Below the pieces are notes generated by a model, which saw only the letters and a program-made list of their open reading frames with translations, was not told the DNA's origin and did not search any database. 64,000 nucleotides of DNA from Picocystis sp. L7 (Eukaryota; Chlorophyta; Picocystophyceae; Picocystales; Picocystaceae): positions 248,001 through 312,000 of the forward strand of contig QXJR01000006.1 in assembly GCA_020975725.1 (NCBI GenBank), given 5' to 3'. A program made the translations under genes and the position numbers. Of this stretch, positions 51,473 to 61,038 are shown one piece after another (position 1 is the stretch's first letter; the number at the start of each line of letters is the position of its first letter).

Positions 51473-53878
51473 CTATGCAATGGAGTCCTCCAGGGTCTGC
51501 TTCCTGACTACGACATCGTACGCAATGATCTTGTCGTTTTCCTCCCACTGGTTGTAGTTCCTGACAGAGACGCCACACTCTGTACCTTCCCCGACTTCTG
51601 AGACAGAGTCTTTCACCCTTCGCAAAGAGTCTACTTCGCCCTCGTGAACCACCCTCTTACCACGTACAATCTCCACGTTACTCTTAACCTTGATTTTTCC
51701 TTCTTTCACAAGGCAGCCTGCAACCTTGGACGTACGGCCGCTCCCAAAGACTGCAAGCACGTCTGCTGCCCCAATACGAGTCTTCTCCGTCATGGGTGGC
51801 AAGAGTGCCTCCATTGCCGTGCGGATGTCTTCCAGCAACCCATAGATTACGTCGTAGGATTTGACCTCTACCCCCACGTTCTTGGCGACTGCGGCAACTG
51901 CATCCGGAGCAGTGGTATTAAATGCAAAAATGATCGCATCGCTGGCCGCCGCAAGGTCAATGTCCGAACGTGTGACCTCACCCGTGGATGTGAGGAGGAT
52001 ACGAAGCATGACTTTGTCCTGGGGAATTTGGTCCAGCGCATGCTTAATGGCACCCAGGCTCCCTGATGCATCCGCTTTCAGGACAATATTCAACTGCTTG
52101 ACGCTGGAGGGAGCACCATCGCTGCCCTCTGCCTCTGTTGCAATACGACTTCCCCATTGTCCCTGTTGTGCAATGCGTTCCTGACGCTGCTTCTCCAGAG
52201 CATTCTTGGCAGCCTCCCTGCCTTCCGCTTCACTTGGATATACCTCGAATACATCCCCAGCCACGGGGACGTGATCCAGTCCCATCATCTGCACGGCTAT
52301 AGAAGGTCCAGCATCCTGGAGAGGTTCGTGTAGGTCGTTGAGCAGAGCTCTTGCCCTCCCAGATGCTGCACCTGCAACAACCACGTCGCCTACGTTCAGG
52401 GTCCCAGCTTGTACCAACAGGGTGGCCACAGGTCCTCTCGCACGATCCAAGTGTGCTTCCACGACCGTCCCTCCAGCTGCTCGCTGCGGGTTGGCCATGA
52501 GCTCTTCCACTTCAGATACCAGAAGCAGTGTCTCCAGCAGCTGGTCCACGTTCTGTCCGGTCTTGGCGCTGAGCTCCACCACGGGCACATCCCCTCCCCA
52601 TTCTTCGGGCAGGAGCCCGAGATCGGCGATTTCTTTCTTGATTTTCTCCGGGTTGGCCTCTGTCTTGTCCACCTTGGTGATAGCAATCACGATGGGCACG
52701 TCTGCCATCTGCGCGTGGCGAACCGCTTCAATGGTCTGAGGCTGCACGCCGTCATCCGCCGCCACAACAATGACGGCAATGTCGGTGATTTTAGCCCCCC
52801 TGGCACGCATGGCCGTGAACGCTTCGTGTCCTGGCGTGTCCAGGAAGCAGACCCTCCTTTCCTGGTGCACCTGCGCCTCCTCTCCATCCTGTTCTGGACT
52901 GTGTTCTGGGAGTTCCACGACGTAGGCACCGATGCCTTGCGTGATCCCACCTGCTTCCCCTTGGGCGACCCTGGAGCGTCTTATGCGATCCAGGAGCGAG
53001 GTCTTTCCGTGGTCCACATGTCCCATGACGCATACCACGGGCGGCCTGAGTTGCAGGTGATTGAGGTCCTCGTCGGTCATGAAGTCTCGATCCTTCTTGG
53101 CCATGGTCCTTCGGGCCTCCTCTGGATCCACCTCCATCACTTCCACTTCGTACGCTTGGGCCACGCGTTTGACCGCTTCCACGTCCAGGATTTGGTTGAC
53201 CCTGGCAGCGAACCCTTGCAAGAAGAGCGTCTTGACCACATCGGCTTCGGAGACGGCCAGCAGGTGGGCCAGTTCTGCCACCGCCATGCCTTCTTCGTCG
53301 AGTTCGATCACGTCCACGCGCGTGGGCGCTTGGGCCATCCTCGAGGCCATCCTAGCGGCTTTCCTTTGCGCCCTCCCTCTTCTCTTCATCCCTGCGGTCA
53401 CCACGACGTTGGCCGATTCCTTCTCCACGCGCCTCGACCTCCGCTTTCCGCCTTCGCCATCGCCTTCCTTGCGACGTCCGGCTTCCGAGGCGCCGCGTCC
53501 CGTCCGTTTGCTGTCCTTCCGACCACGTGGAGGTCCCTTCGGCGCCTCGGAAGGCGCATCCGGCGCCTTGGACGCGTCCGCGCGCGGCTTGTTCGGCGGC
53601 GGCGGCGTCGGCTTGGCGGTTCCGGCGTCGCGTGGCGGCTTCCTGGCCTCCTTTTCGCCTTCTGGCGCTCTGCCGCGCTGCGGACGTCCTCGTGCCGGTC
53701 GACCACGCAGGTTGGCCGGCGGAGGACGCGGCCTGGCGGGACGTTCGAGCGCGTCCTTGTCGTCCACGGCGCGTGCGACGCACGTTTGCCGTCGCGACGA
53801 AGCTCTCCGCATCGCCGCGAAGGAAAGGGAGGTCCTGGACGGACACAGGTTCCTTCCCAAAGCCCGCGAGGTCGCCAT
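51473..53878 (-). CDS. FUG1: Plastid translation initiation factor IF-2
   Basis: The 801-residue GTPase delivers initiator tRNA to plastid ribosomes. Residues 1 to about 36 ([10 protein letters not shown] start, Ser/Arg-rich) fit a transit peptide. Residues 40-185 are a basic Pro/Arg/Lys-rich linker. An IF2_N-type segment (about 186-250) comes next. The G domain has GHVDHGKT (286-293), [13 protein letters not shown] and SAKTG, followed by domains II-IV with [14 protein letters not shown] and [14 protein letters not shown]. The bacterial-type core with a plastid leader matches plant FUG1. The frame remains open upstream through a (GGAT)n repeat to 54526; the ATG at 53878 gives the leader expected. 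GC falls strongly from 5' to 3'. Confidence 0.94.
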   Translation of the reverse strand: MATSRALGRNLCPSRTSLSFAAMRRASSRRQTCVARAVDDKDALERPARPRPPPANLRGRPARGRPQRGRAPEGEKEARKPPRDAGTAKPTPPPPNKPRADASKAPDAPSEAPKGPPRGRKDSKRTGRGASEAGRRKEGDGEGGKRRSRRVEKESANVVVTAGMKRRGRAQRKAARMASRMAQAPTRVDVIELDEEGMAVAELAHLLAVSEADVVKTLFLQGFAARVNQILDVEAVKRVAQAYEVEVMEVDPEEARRTMAKKDRDFMTDEDLNHLQLRPPVVCVMGHVDHGKTSLLDRIRRSRVAQGEAGGITQGIGAYVVELPEHSPEQDGEEAQVHQERRVCFLDTPGHEAFTAMRARGAKITDIAVIVVAADDGVQPQTIEAVRHAQMADVPIVIAITKVDKTEANPEKIKKEIADLGLLPEEWGGDVPVVELSAKTGQNVDQLLETLLLVSEVEELMANPQRAAGGTVVEAHLDRARGPVATLLVQAGTLNVGDVVVAGAASGRARALLNDLHEPLQDAGPSIAVQMMGLDHVPVAGDVFEVYPSEAEGREAAKNALEKQRQERIAQQGQWGSRIATEAEGSDGAPSSVKQLNIVLKADASGSLGAIKHALDQIPQDKVMLRILLTSTGEVTRSDIDLAAASDAIIFAFNTTAPDAVAAVAKNVGVEVKSYDVIYGLLEDIRTAMEALLPPMTEKTRIGAADVLAVFGSGRTSKVAGCLVKEGKIKVKSNVEIVRGKRVVHEGEVDSLRRVKDSVSEVGEGTECGVSVRNYNQWEENDKIIAYDVVVRKQTLEDSIA

Positions 53879-54142
53879 GGTCCCTCCCGAAAGGCGGGAA
53901 GGAGGGAGGAAGGCGGAAGCGAACGCGATGGACGCGTGCGAAGGCGGCATGGCGGTGCGACACGTCGGCTTGAGCCACACCCCCGTTTCGTGCAGACACA
54001 CCCCTCCCTTCCCCGGGGGTTCCTCGCTCCAGGCCTCGCCAGCAGACACACCCACACCCCACTCCTCCAGGTCATCCGCCACCCATCTGAACCGAGGGGA
54101 CATCGACCGTACACCCGCACCGAGGAGACGTTCCCCCACCAC

Positions 54143-54174
<32 letters not shown>

Positions 54175-55782
54175 ATGGATGGATGGATGGATGGATGGAT
54201 GGATGGATGGATGGATGGATGGATGGATGGATGGATGGATGGATGGATGGATGGATGGATGGATGGATGGATGGACCAGGCGAAAGAGACCGTCCGATGG
54301 TCCATGCCGTCCCCCACCGGGCATGGAACATGGCACGCACGCAAGAAAGGCGCGTCCCGAGCTTCGCAAAAAATCCATGCGGAATCGAAACCGACGGATG
54401 TCGAACGAGGCAAGTCGCCCGCGGCTCCGAACCACAACAACCATCGCAAGACCAAAACGATCGAACCGTCCAATGGAAACACCCTGTGCCGCGCGTGAAG
54501 GCGGCGATTCCGTCGGCGCTTTGCACGCCTTGTTGATGTACACGAATCGTCTCAAAGGAACATATTTGGCAACGCCTTTATTTGCAACCATTGCCACAGA
54601 GCTCGTGGCCCCGTGGGCCATCTTGATCCCGTCGTGTTGTTCGCGAACGTATCATATCGCGTTCCGACAATAGAAGCAAGCACCATACGCCGCCCTCAAG
54701 GTTGCGCTCTCGCTTGCCACGACAACAAGCCCGACAATTCCGTGCATGAAAACGAGAGCATGCGGGACCCATTTCCCGATCGATTCGCATGTGACTCGGA
54801 GTTGAAATGTGTGGTCAAAGAGGCAAGACCCATGGCCGTTCCCGTGAACAATTTTAACCTACCTCGTTTCCAACTCGTATCGCACGTGGGCGTGGAGCTT
54901 CCATCCACATACCACGTTCGACCTCCCCACACCACCTTGACGCGATGTGTTGATAGGCATGTGCTTGTTTCATGTGCAACAATTGCACGCACCCATACAT
55001 TGCATGCATGTCTCCCTTGTGTGGTCTTCTGCATCATGCACTCCATCTTGTCCAAAGACCATGACCGGTGTGCAACGACGTTTCTTGCATGTCATCAAAC
55101 CAGTAAAAGAGGGTGATGAACCATAGATAACGTGCGTAACACAGGCACGTCGAGGGGTGCGAGGGAGGGGACACCCAAACGGGCTTCTCGTTCCATCCAT
55201 GGGGACCGTGATTTTCAAAATGCAATCAAGCATTGAAGATGTTGCCCGTGCCCATGACGGGGCGCGGATCGTGCCGCATCCTTCCAAGTAGCTTTGGGCA
55301 GTGACGAGGGCAAAAGTCGAGATTCGTTTCTTCTTCCTTGCGCGTGTGTGGGGAGCGAAGCGAAGAGGCATTACCCTTCGATGCAAACCGGTGTTCCTTG
55401 TGCACAAAGGCGAGCAATGCGCTTGGTGCGAAAAGGAGGATGTGTCTTCCTCGGCCGACTTGCGCCATTCCTAACGGAATCACAAGCGCGGTCTTTCCTC
55501 GCCCTTGTGCCGCCATGGTACACCTTCATGGTGCCACGTGCGAGCACCACGACAGGGTCGGATGGCCACGCCGCAAACAAAACGTCCGTTCCGCCCCCAC
55601 GAGGCTGGTCGTTCTTCTTGCGCCCATGCTTTCTTCCCTTCCTTTTCCTCGAGGGCATTGCAAAAGGGAATCGCGACACATGCGTGTCACCACGCCATGT
55701 GTTCTTCGAGACTCGTAGGTTGTATCCTGTTGTTCTAGGGAGGTTCATCAATCCCCACCACCGGAGTGGTTCGGGGCAGCCT
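53879..55782. other. Upstream region of IF-2, no protein gene recognised
   Basis: About 1.9 kb. The IF-2 side holds a long (GGAT)n repeat (below). The middle (54500-55400) is lower in GC, with a 167-codon plus-strand frame at 54613-55116 that resembles no family. The right part leads to the tRNA gene. Nothing is supported as coding. Confidence 0.5.
54143..54276. repeat. Long GGAT tetranucleotide microsatellite
   Basis: About 33 nearly perfect copies of the tetranucleotide, with one early GGAC variant, lie 265-400 bp upstream of the IF-2 start codon. Confidence 0.97.
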
Positions 55783-55855
55783 CGGGACGAGTCTGGATCG
55801 AACAGACGACCTTTAGATCTTCAGTCTAACGCTCTCCCAACTGAGCTATCGTCCC
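55783..55855 (-). tRNA. trnF-GAA: tRNA-Phe (GAA)
   Basis: The minus strand folds into a perfect cloverleaf without intron: acceptor stem GGGACGA/TCGTCCC, D stem GCTC/GAGC, anticodon stem TTAGA/TCTAA with loop CTGAAGA (anticodon GAA), T stem GTCTG/CAGAC with TTCGATC loop. The A box (TAGCTCAGTTGG) and B box (GTTCGATCC) are good. The core matches eukaryotic tRNA-Phe, but the acceptor stem differs from the usual GCGGGGA or GCCGxxx forms and the base at position 73 reads G where A is usual for Phe. No CCA is encoded and no close T4 terminator is visible. Confidence 0.93.
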
Positions 55856-56061
55856 CTTCGATGGAATCCGAAGACTCCATCCGGGGCGTACGTCTCATGG
55901 TCGCGATCCATGCTGGAGGGGAGACCCGGTGCGATATATAAGAGCAAAAGGGAAGGCAGGACCGAACCGGAGCACGAAAACGATCGCGTCATCGTGCTTT
56001 GCTTTCACCGAAGCGCCAAGCGCACCAGCTTCGCTTCTCGCACGCGTTCGCCTCGTGGAAG

Positions 56062-56529
56062 ATGGCCAGGAGACAGACCATGCAGGCCTTCCTGCTCGGC
56101 GGTAGGTCGACGGATGGGAAGGAAGGCGACGGAACCACGCGAACGAGGAGATTGACCTCGCAGCGCGAACTCGCAGGTAACACCGTCCTGCCCGCGTGCA
56201 GCGCGTGGATGGAAGGCGTTTCGGATCGCGTGGGAACGTTCGTGCGAACCGCGATGAAGAAAGCAGGCGGATCCACGAGGAACGGAAGAGACTCGAATCC
56301 CAAATATCTGGGCATCAAGAAATCGGCAGGGTCTTGGACCGCTCCCGGCAACATCATCGTGAGACAAAGAGGGACGAAGTTCCACCCTGGCGAACACGTG
56401 CTGATGGGAAAAGATCACACGCTCATGGCCTTGGAAAACGGAAAAGTGCGGTTCGATCGCGACAAGATCACCAAGAGAGTGTTCATTTCAGTGGACGTGC
56501 ACGCGCAGAGGAAAACGAAACAGCGCTGA
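56062..56529 (+). CDS. MRPL27: Mitochondrial ribosomal protein bL27m
   Basis: The C-terminal 90 residues are bacterial-type L27: [37 protein letters not shown] and [25 protein letters not shown] and the [10 protein letters not shown] tail resemble plant mitochondrial rather than plastid L27. The ATG at 56062 begins [14 protein letters not shown], a short presequence-like start. A GT-AG intron is likely at 56102-56176 (GGCG/GTAGGT, TCGCAG/GTAACA; 75 bp, phase 1), giving 130 residues. If retained it stays in frame and adds 25 residues (155 in all). The gene is convergent with CCT8; the two stop codons are only 37 bp apart. Confidence 0.9.
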   Translation: MARRQTMQAFLLGGRSTDGKEGDGTTRTRRLTSQRELAGNTVLPACSAWMEGVSDRVGTFVRTAMKKAGGSTRNGRDSNPKYLGIKKSAGSWTAPGNIIVRQRGTKFHPGEHVLMGKDHTLMALENGKVRFDRDKITKRVFISVDVHAQRKTKQR

Positions 56530-56566
56530 TTCCCAAAGCAAACCCGGGGAGATGGACCCAGGTTCT

Positions 56567-58289
56567 TCAACCCCTCTTGGGAGGCTGAGGACCACCTGCT
56601 GGCTTCGACATGATGATCTGATCCACGCTGAGCACAGCTATGGCAGCCTCGGTCGCATGCTTGATGCCCCTCTGCTTCGTCCTGAACAGATCGTACACGC
56701 CGTCTTCCTTCATCTGTGTCACAGGCGCAGCGCTCGCATCACTTGCATCGCCCATGGCTGCATCTGTGCTGCTTGCAAGTGTAGATGGAGTGGAACTGAC
56801 CCCATTTGCATCTTCTTGACACGCGTTTTCTGCAAGAAGCTTCGGGATGGCATCCAAGGCGGCTGCGTAGGCAGATACAGAATGCTGGTCCAGTCCATGG
56901 AGTTGGTTCCCAAACGCTCTGATCTGCTTGGCCAGCTCCATCTCAACACCGCCGTTCGAAAGCACCACCCTGGGATCCTTGCACAAAACTTTGTAAGCAT
57001 TCACCCCATCGTCCACACACCTTTCGATTTCGTCCAGGGAGTTCTCGGCCGCTCCTCTGATCACAATGGAGCAAACAGAGCTCAAAGCATCGGATTGCTC
57101 CACCCTTGTCACCTTTGCGCCTCCTATCTCCTCCACTGCGCAGGATTGAACGTATCCAATCTGATCCGGCATGGGCGCTTGGAACTTAGAGACCGCTGAT
57201 GCCCCCGTCACCCTGCAGAAGCGCCTGAGCTCGAACTTTGAGGTTATTTTGAGCACCATCATCTTGTAGCGTTGGAAATAGTGCAGAGCTATTTCTCCGA
57301 TGGCTCCCCCACTCACCACGAGCTTGACTCCCGTCTCCGCGATTGCGGCCACCGTTTTTTCGAGGACTGCCTCTTCGTCGTTCGAGTAAGCTTCCAGCTC
57401 TGCCGCGGAACGGAAGAGGGTGGTCCCTTTGGTCTCCGTGTTCCCAGTGTCCAGGCCCTGGCCGTAGACGGCAACCTTGGCATCCTTGACCCTCAGTATG
57501 TTCCCTTGCGGCGTGGATTGGAGGACAATGCCTTTCACCACCAGAGAGTCCAGGGATCCTCCGCCGGGTAGCTTGACCACCCTGACATTGTCTACGTTGA
57601 AAGACTGTGGATTTTCTGGACATACAGCCACACAAGCCTCGGCGATTTGCTTGCACAGGAAGTCACTGTATCCATACTGTTTGCTGGACACCGCACCACG
57701 GATCCTCCAGGTGACCTGTTCCACGTTTCTCGCATCGAACTTGTCCGATCCTTCGACGACTAGGCTCTCCAAGACAGCGAGGCATTTATCTCCTGCTTTC
57801 TCGTACCCTTCCACGATTTCCGACGCAGTCAACCCGTCCAAGAGGAGCGCTTCCGCGTTTCCGATCAGCTCTCCCGAGAGCGTGACGACGAAGTTGGCTC
57901 CGTCTCCCACTTCTTCATCCTGCGCGTTCGCCGCATGCACCATGAGCTTGGCCGCGGGATGGGAGACCTCCACTTCGCGCAGGATCGTGGAAGCGTCGCT
58001 GGTCACGGAAAGCTTGCCGAGATGGTTCACCAGGAGTTTGTTCGATCCTGGAGTGGTTGGGAGCGGACGTGGTCAGCACCTTCCTCCTACGTTTCGCTTG
58101 TCTCGGGATCGCATCTTCTTCTTTTCGTTCGATGACAGGCGCACCTGCAGGTCCCATGGACGTCCGGGTGATCCTGGCCAGACCTCTGCACGCTTCGATG
58201 TTCTTCAGGACGGCCTCGTTGATCCCCGAGAAGTAGCTGTGTCCTTCTTTCAGCATGGACTGCAGTCCGTACGGCATTCCCGTCGCCAT
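56567..58289 (-). CDS. CCT8: T-complex protein 1 subunit theta (CCT8)
   Basis: Exons 58289-58145 and 58047-56567 (97-bp phase-1 GT-AG intron) give 541 residues. CCT8 is one of eight subunits of the cytosolic chaperonin that folds actin and tubulin. The junction restores TRTSMGPAGSNKLLVNHLGKL, the nucleotide-binding segment. Other landmarks are DASTILREVEVSHPAAK, EEVGDGANFVV, MSKQYG-like SSKQYGYSDFL, VKDAKVAVYGQGLDTGNTETKGT and the theta-specific C-terminus IIMSKPAGGPQPP. The segment near 400-455 has an inserted Ser/Thr/Ala-rich stretch (TPSTLASSTDAAMGDASDAS). GC declines along the gene. Confidence 0.95.
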
Positions 58290-58445
58290 CTTCGCGAGCG
58301 TTTCGCGATCGACACGCGCGAAGGTGGCGTCGGTCGAAGGCGGTGCAAATGCGAGATCGGTTCGTGCTCCGGTTGACCCAGTCCGACCCTGTGCCAAGGG
58401 GGAGAGAGAGAAGAAGCCATGGACCGACAACCAGAGGGAGAGGGA

Positions 58446-58612
58446 TGGGGAGGGAATTGGGAGAGGGAGGGAGAGAGGGAGAGGGAGAGGGAGAGGGAGA
58501 GGGAGAGGGAGAGGGAGAGGGAGAGGGAGAGGGAGAGGGAGAGGGAGGGAGAGGGAGAGAGGGAGAGGGAGAGAGGGAGAGGGAGAGGGAGGGAGATGGA
58601 GAGAAGGAAGGA
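58446..58612. repeat. Hexanucleotide array GGGAGA upstream of CCT8
   Basis: About 25 units of GGGAGA with occasional GGGAGG or GAGAGA variants, purine-only on the plus strand, lie 160-320 bp before the CCT8 start codon. Confidence 0.93.
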
Positions 58613-59211
58613 GAGGGAGGGGGAGGCATTCGGACCGCCCATGGGAGGCGGGAAGAGGGGACACACGAACGGGCAAGAGGGGGTGGAGAGGCGGAAAGCA
58701 TGGGATGGATCCGGCATCCAGCGGGGAGGAGGAAGAGGGGGGAGGTGGAAGGGAGGGATGAAGGTGCAAGGATAGGCAGGCTCGGGTCTGCTCGAACGGG
58801 GGGGGGGGGGAACGTGCACGCATGGGTCGTGGCGCACGAACCGCTCGGGGTCCCATGGCAATCACCGCCCTTCATCTGGGGTCCATCCACCACGAGATGG
58901 ATTCCTCCACCCGCAACGCGAGGGATCTGGGAAGATGAACCTTTCGCTCCCTAACCATGGACGATCCAAACGCACGTCCGCGTTTGTTTCGCACACGTCC
59001 CACCGGACATGACATGTCCAACTCACGTCTTCCTCCTCTCCATCACCTCCGTTGCGTGTCCATGCGCTACTCCTGCCCACAACCACACCGCCCAAAGGTG
59101 GTCCACAACCATGGCCTCCTCGTCTCCTTCTGGTGCAGGACCCACCTGGGGGTCGGATCGTCCTTCTCCTTCCGGACACCCCCGGTTCCCTCCGGGTTCG
59201 AAAGGACACGA

Positions 59212-59253
59212 TCCCGGGTTCCTGCCTTTTCGAAAGGGGGATCGAACCCGGGA
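59212..59253. promoter_or_regulatory. Nested inverted repeat upstream of eS19
   Basis: The arms TCCCGGGTTC (59212-59221) and GAACCCGGGA (59244-59253) are perfect; inside them is CCTTTTCGAAAGG (59225-59237), itself nearly palindromic. A further copy of CCGGGTTCGAAAGG lies at about 59192-59205. The element is about 90 bp upstream of the eS19 start codon and repeats the core found before CPN60B and SMC6. Confidence 0.6.
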
Positions 59254-59338
59254 CAGGAAGGGGGAAGGGGAGACTCCGCCGCCACATCCGACACTTCGAG
59301 GCGTCGCGTTCCATCTCGTGGAAAGGAAGCACGTCGCC

Positions 59339-60160
59339 ATGGCCACCGTCAAGGACGTCCCTGCGGACGCCTTCATCGAAGCGTACGCCGAACACCTCAA
59401 GTCCAGCGACAAGGTACGTGTTTCGGATCCGAAGGGAGGGGTGGCGCACCGCCAGGTGGACGAAGAAGAGGCGAGGGCTGGGCGAGATGCAGGCGGCGCG
59501 GATGGATCGCCACCTGCGCGACGCGTGCGTGGGAAAGCTGGCGAACAGGTGGTACAGACGTGCAAAATATCGCGGTCTAGACCGCAGCATCGAAAGGAAA
59601 ACGAACGCGCGGTGGTAGATGGCCTGGCCGATCCGACCACGACCTTAGGGTTGTTCCGTCCTCCTGCCTTCGATGACGCATCGAGCACCTGAAAACGTGG
59701 CGAATTTGCACAGGAATATCGATCGAGGCGATGCGACATTTGCTGACTGTTACGACGTCTTTCGCACGCGTCTGGTTCCTCGTCCGTGCAGATCCAATTG
59801 CCGGAGTGGGTGGATCTGGTGAAGACTGGCAGGCACAAAGAGCTTCCACCGATGGACCCGGATTGGTACTTCGTTCGCGCTGCATCCGTGGTGCGTCACA
59901 TCTACTTGAAGCAGGGGCTCGGCGTGAAGACCTTTGGCAAGATGTACTGCGGGAAATACCGTAGGGGAGTGCGACCTGTTCACGTGTCCACTGGATCCAG
60001 AGGTCTCATCAGACACATCCTGCATCAGCTGGAGAAGATGAAGCTTGTAGAGATCCACAGCGCGGGCAAAGGTGGGCGTTGCCTGACCTCTCAGGGTCGC
60101 AGAGACTTGGACTTGATTGCTGGGCGCGTTTCTGCCGCTTCGAACGCAGACACTCTCTAG
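59339..60160 (+). CDS. RPS19: 40S ribosomal protein eS19
   Basis: Exons 59339-59413 and 59792-60160 give 147 residues, the normal length. Exon 1 encodes MATVKDVPADAFIEAYAEHL to SSDK; after a 378-bp phase-0 GT-AG intron (AAG/GTACGT, GTGCAG/ATCCAA) the frame continues IQLPEWVDLVKTGRHKELPP, DPDWYFVRAASVVRHIYL, GLGVKTFGKMYCG and RRDLDLIAGRV. eS19 is needed for 18S rRNA maturation and sits in the 40S head. The intron is the longest in the window and has nothing else recognisable. TGTAA at 60173-60177 is 12 bases after the stop. Confidence 0.96.
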
Positions 60161-60315
60161 ATGCGGGAAGGATGTAAGAAACGTCTGTAGCTTCAAGTGC
60201 ATTGCACACTAGGAAAATTCACTACACAATATTTGCGGCCAACGACACAACTTCGAGTTGAGGTCAAGAATCCCCATTCCCTCCATTTCGTTTCGAGCAC
60301 TTTTTGTTCTCACGT
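60161..60315. other. Convergent spacer, eS19 / eIF5A
   Basis: 155 bp between stop codons, AT-richer, with the eS19 poly(A) signal. Confidence 0.6.
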
Positions 60316-61038
60316 TTACTTCCCCGCAGCGGCTTCCTTTGCCATGTTGATCGCCTCCTCATCCATTGCTTTGAGGACAGTCACCACGAGCTCTTTACCC
60401 TCGTCGAACATGTCCTGAATCTGCTTGGCAAGGGTCTCGTCACTTGGCAGGCGCAGATCATCCTTGGTGTTGCCCTGGTCGTCCATCAAGGAGCAGAATC
60501 CATCCTCGTCAATGTCAAGGAGGGAGTATTCCTGGCGCGTGACGTTGGGCACTTCGCAGTTGTGCGTGGAAGGGACCAATTCTTCCATCTTCTTTCCGGT
60601 GAAAATGTCGAGGGCTACGAAATGGCACTTTGCGTGGCCGTGCTTGCCCGTTTTGGATGTGGAGACATCGACCACCTGCAGACAGACGAGAACAGACGAA
60701 TCAGACACCGAAGACGAAGAAGCGTGGTGCGGGAACCGCGAGGGCCTGTGATTCCGCGGCCGTTCGAGTCCCGTGCGTTTCCCAGCTCGCGCCCGTTCCA
60801 CGAGTCGCTCTTCGCGCGTGCTTCTGCACGCCGATCTGGCCGAACCGACCTTGCCTGGTCGGACGCGCGACGCGTCTTCGTCCGTCCCTGTCCCGTGTCA
60901 CGCGCTTCCACGCACCTTGCAAGGTCTACCTTTGATGACAATGAACCCGTTCTTGCGCACTTGTCCGGCCTGCTGCGGGATGGTCTGGGACGCACCCGAG
61001 TCGGCCGACTCGAAGGTCGTGTCGTGGTGGTCCGCCAT
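60316..61038 (-). CDS. EIF5A: Translation factor eIF5A
   Basis: Exons 61038-60916 and 60675-60316 give 160 residues across a 240-bp phase-0 GT-AG intron. Exon 1 ends in GFIVIKGRPCK and exon 2 opens VVDVSTSKTGKHGHAKCHF. K52 in TGKHG is the Lys that becomes hypusine. The OB-fold C-terminal domain contains DDQGNTKDDLRLPSDETL. eIF5A relieves ribosome stalling at polyproline. In this window the formin FH1 and the TKL receptor stalk encode long proline runs of the kind that depend on it. Confidence 0.96.

Larger units (their letters stand above)
58290..59338. promoter_or_regulatory. Divergent promoter region, CCT8 / eS19
   Basis: About 1.05 kb between start codons. It contains a GAGAGG-type hexanucleotide array, a run of 13 G (58798-58810) and, on the eS19 side, a nested inverted repeat. 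Purine frames on both strands are repeat artefacts. Confidence 0.6.

Noticed and set aside
53879-54526. IF-2 start far upstream, with the GGAT repeat translated as part of the protein
   Set aside because: The extension would be a simple repeat and unrelated sequence; the ATG at 53878 gives a normal plastid leader.
54613-55116. 167-codon plus-strand frame near IF-2
   Set aside because: Cys/His-rich by chance, no family resemblance, no codon pattern like the real genes.
971-56529. Bacterial-like genes (Cpn60, IF-2, PurU, L27) as bacterial contamination or recent transfer
   Set aside because: They carry organelle leaders or introns, match plant organelle homologues and sit among clearly eukaryotic genes with the same base pattern.
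365-59253. GGTTCGA words as tRNA genes or tRNA-derived SINEs
   Set aside because: They match only the T-loop word; no A box at the right distance and no cloverleaf. They also form hairpins of their own.
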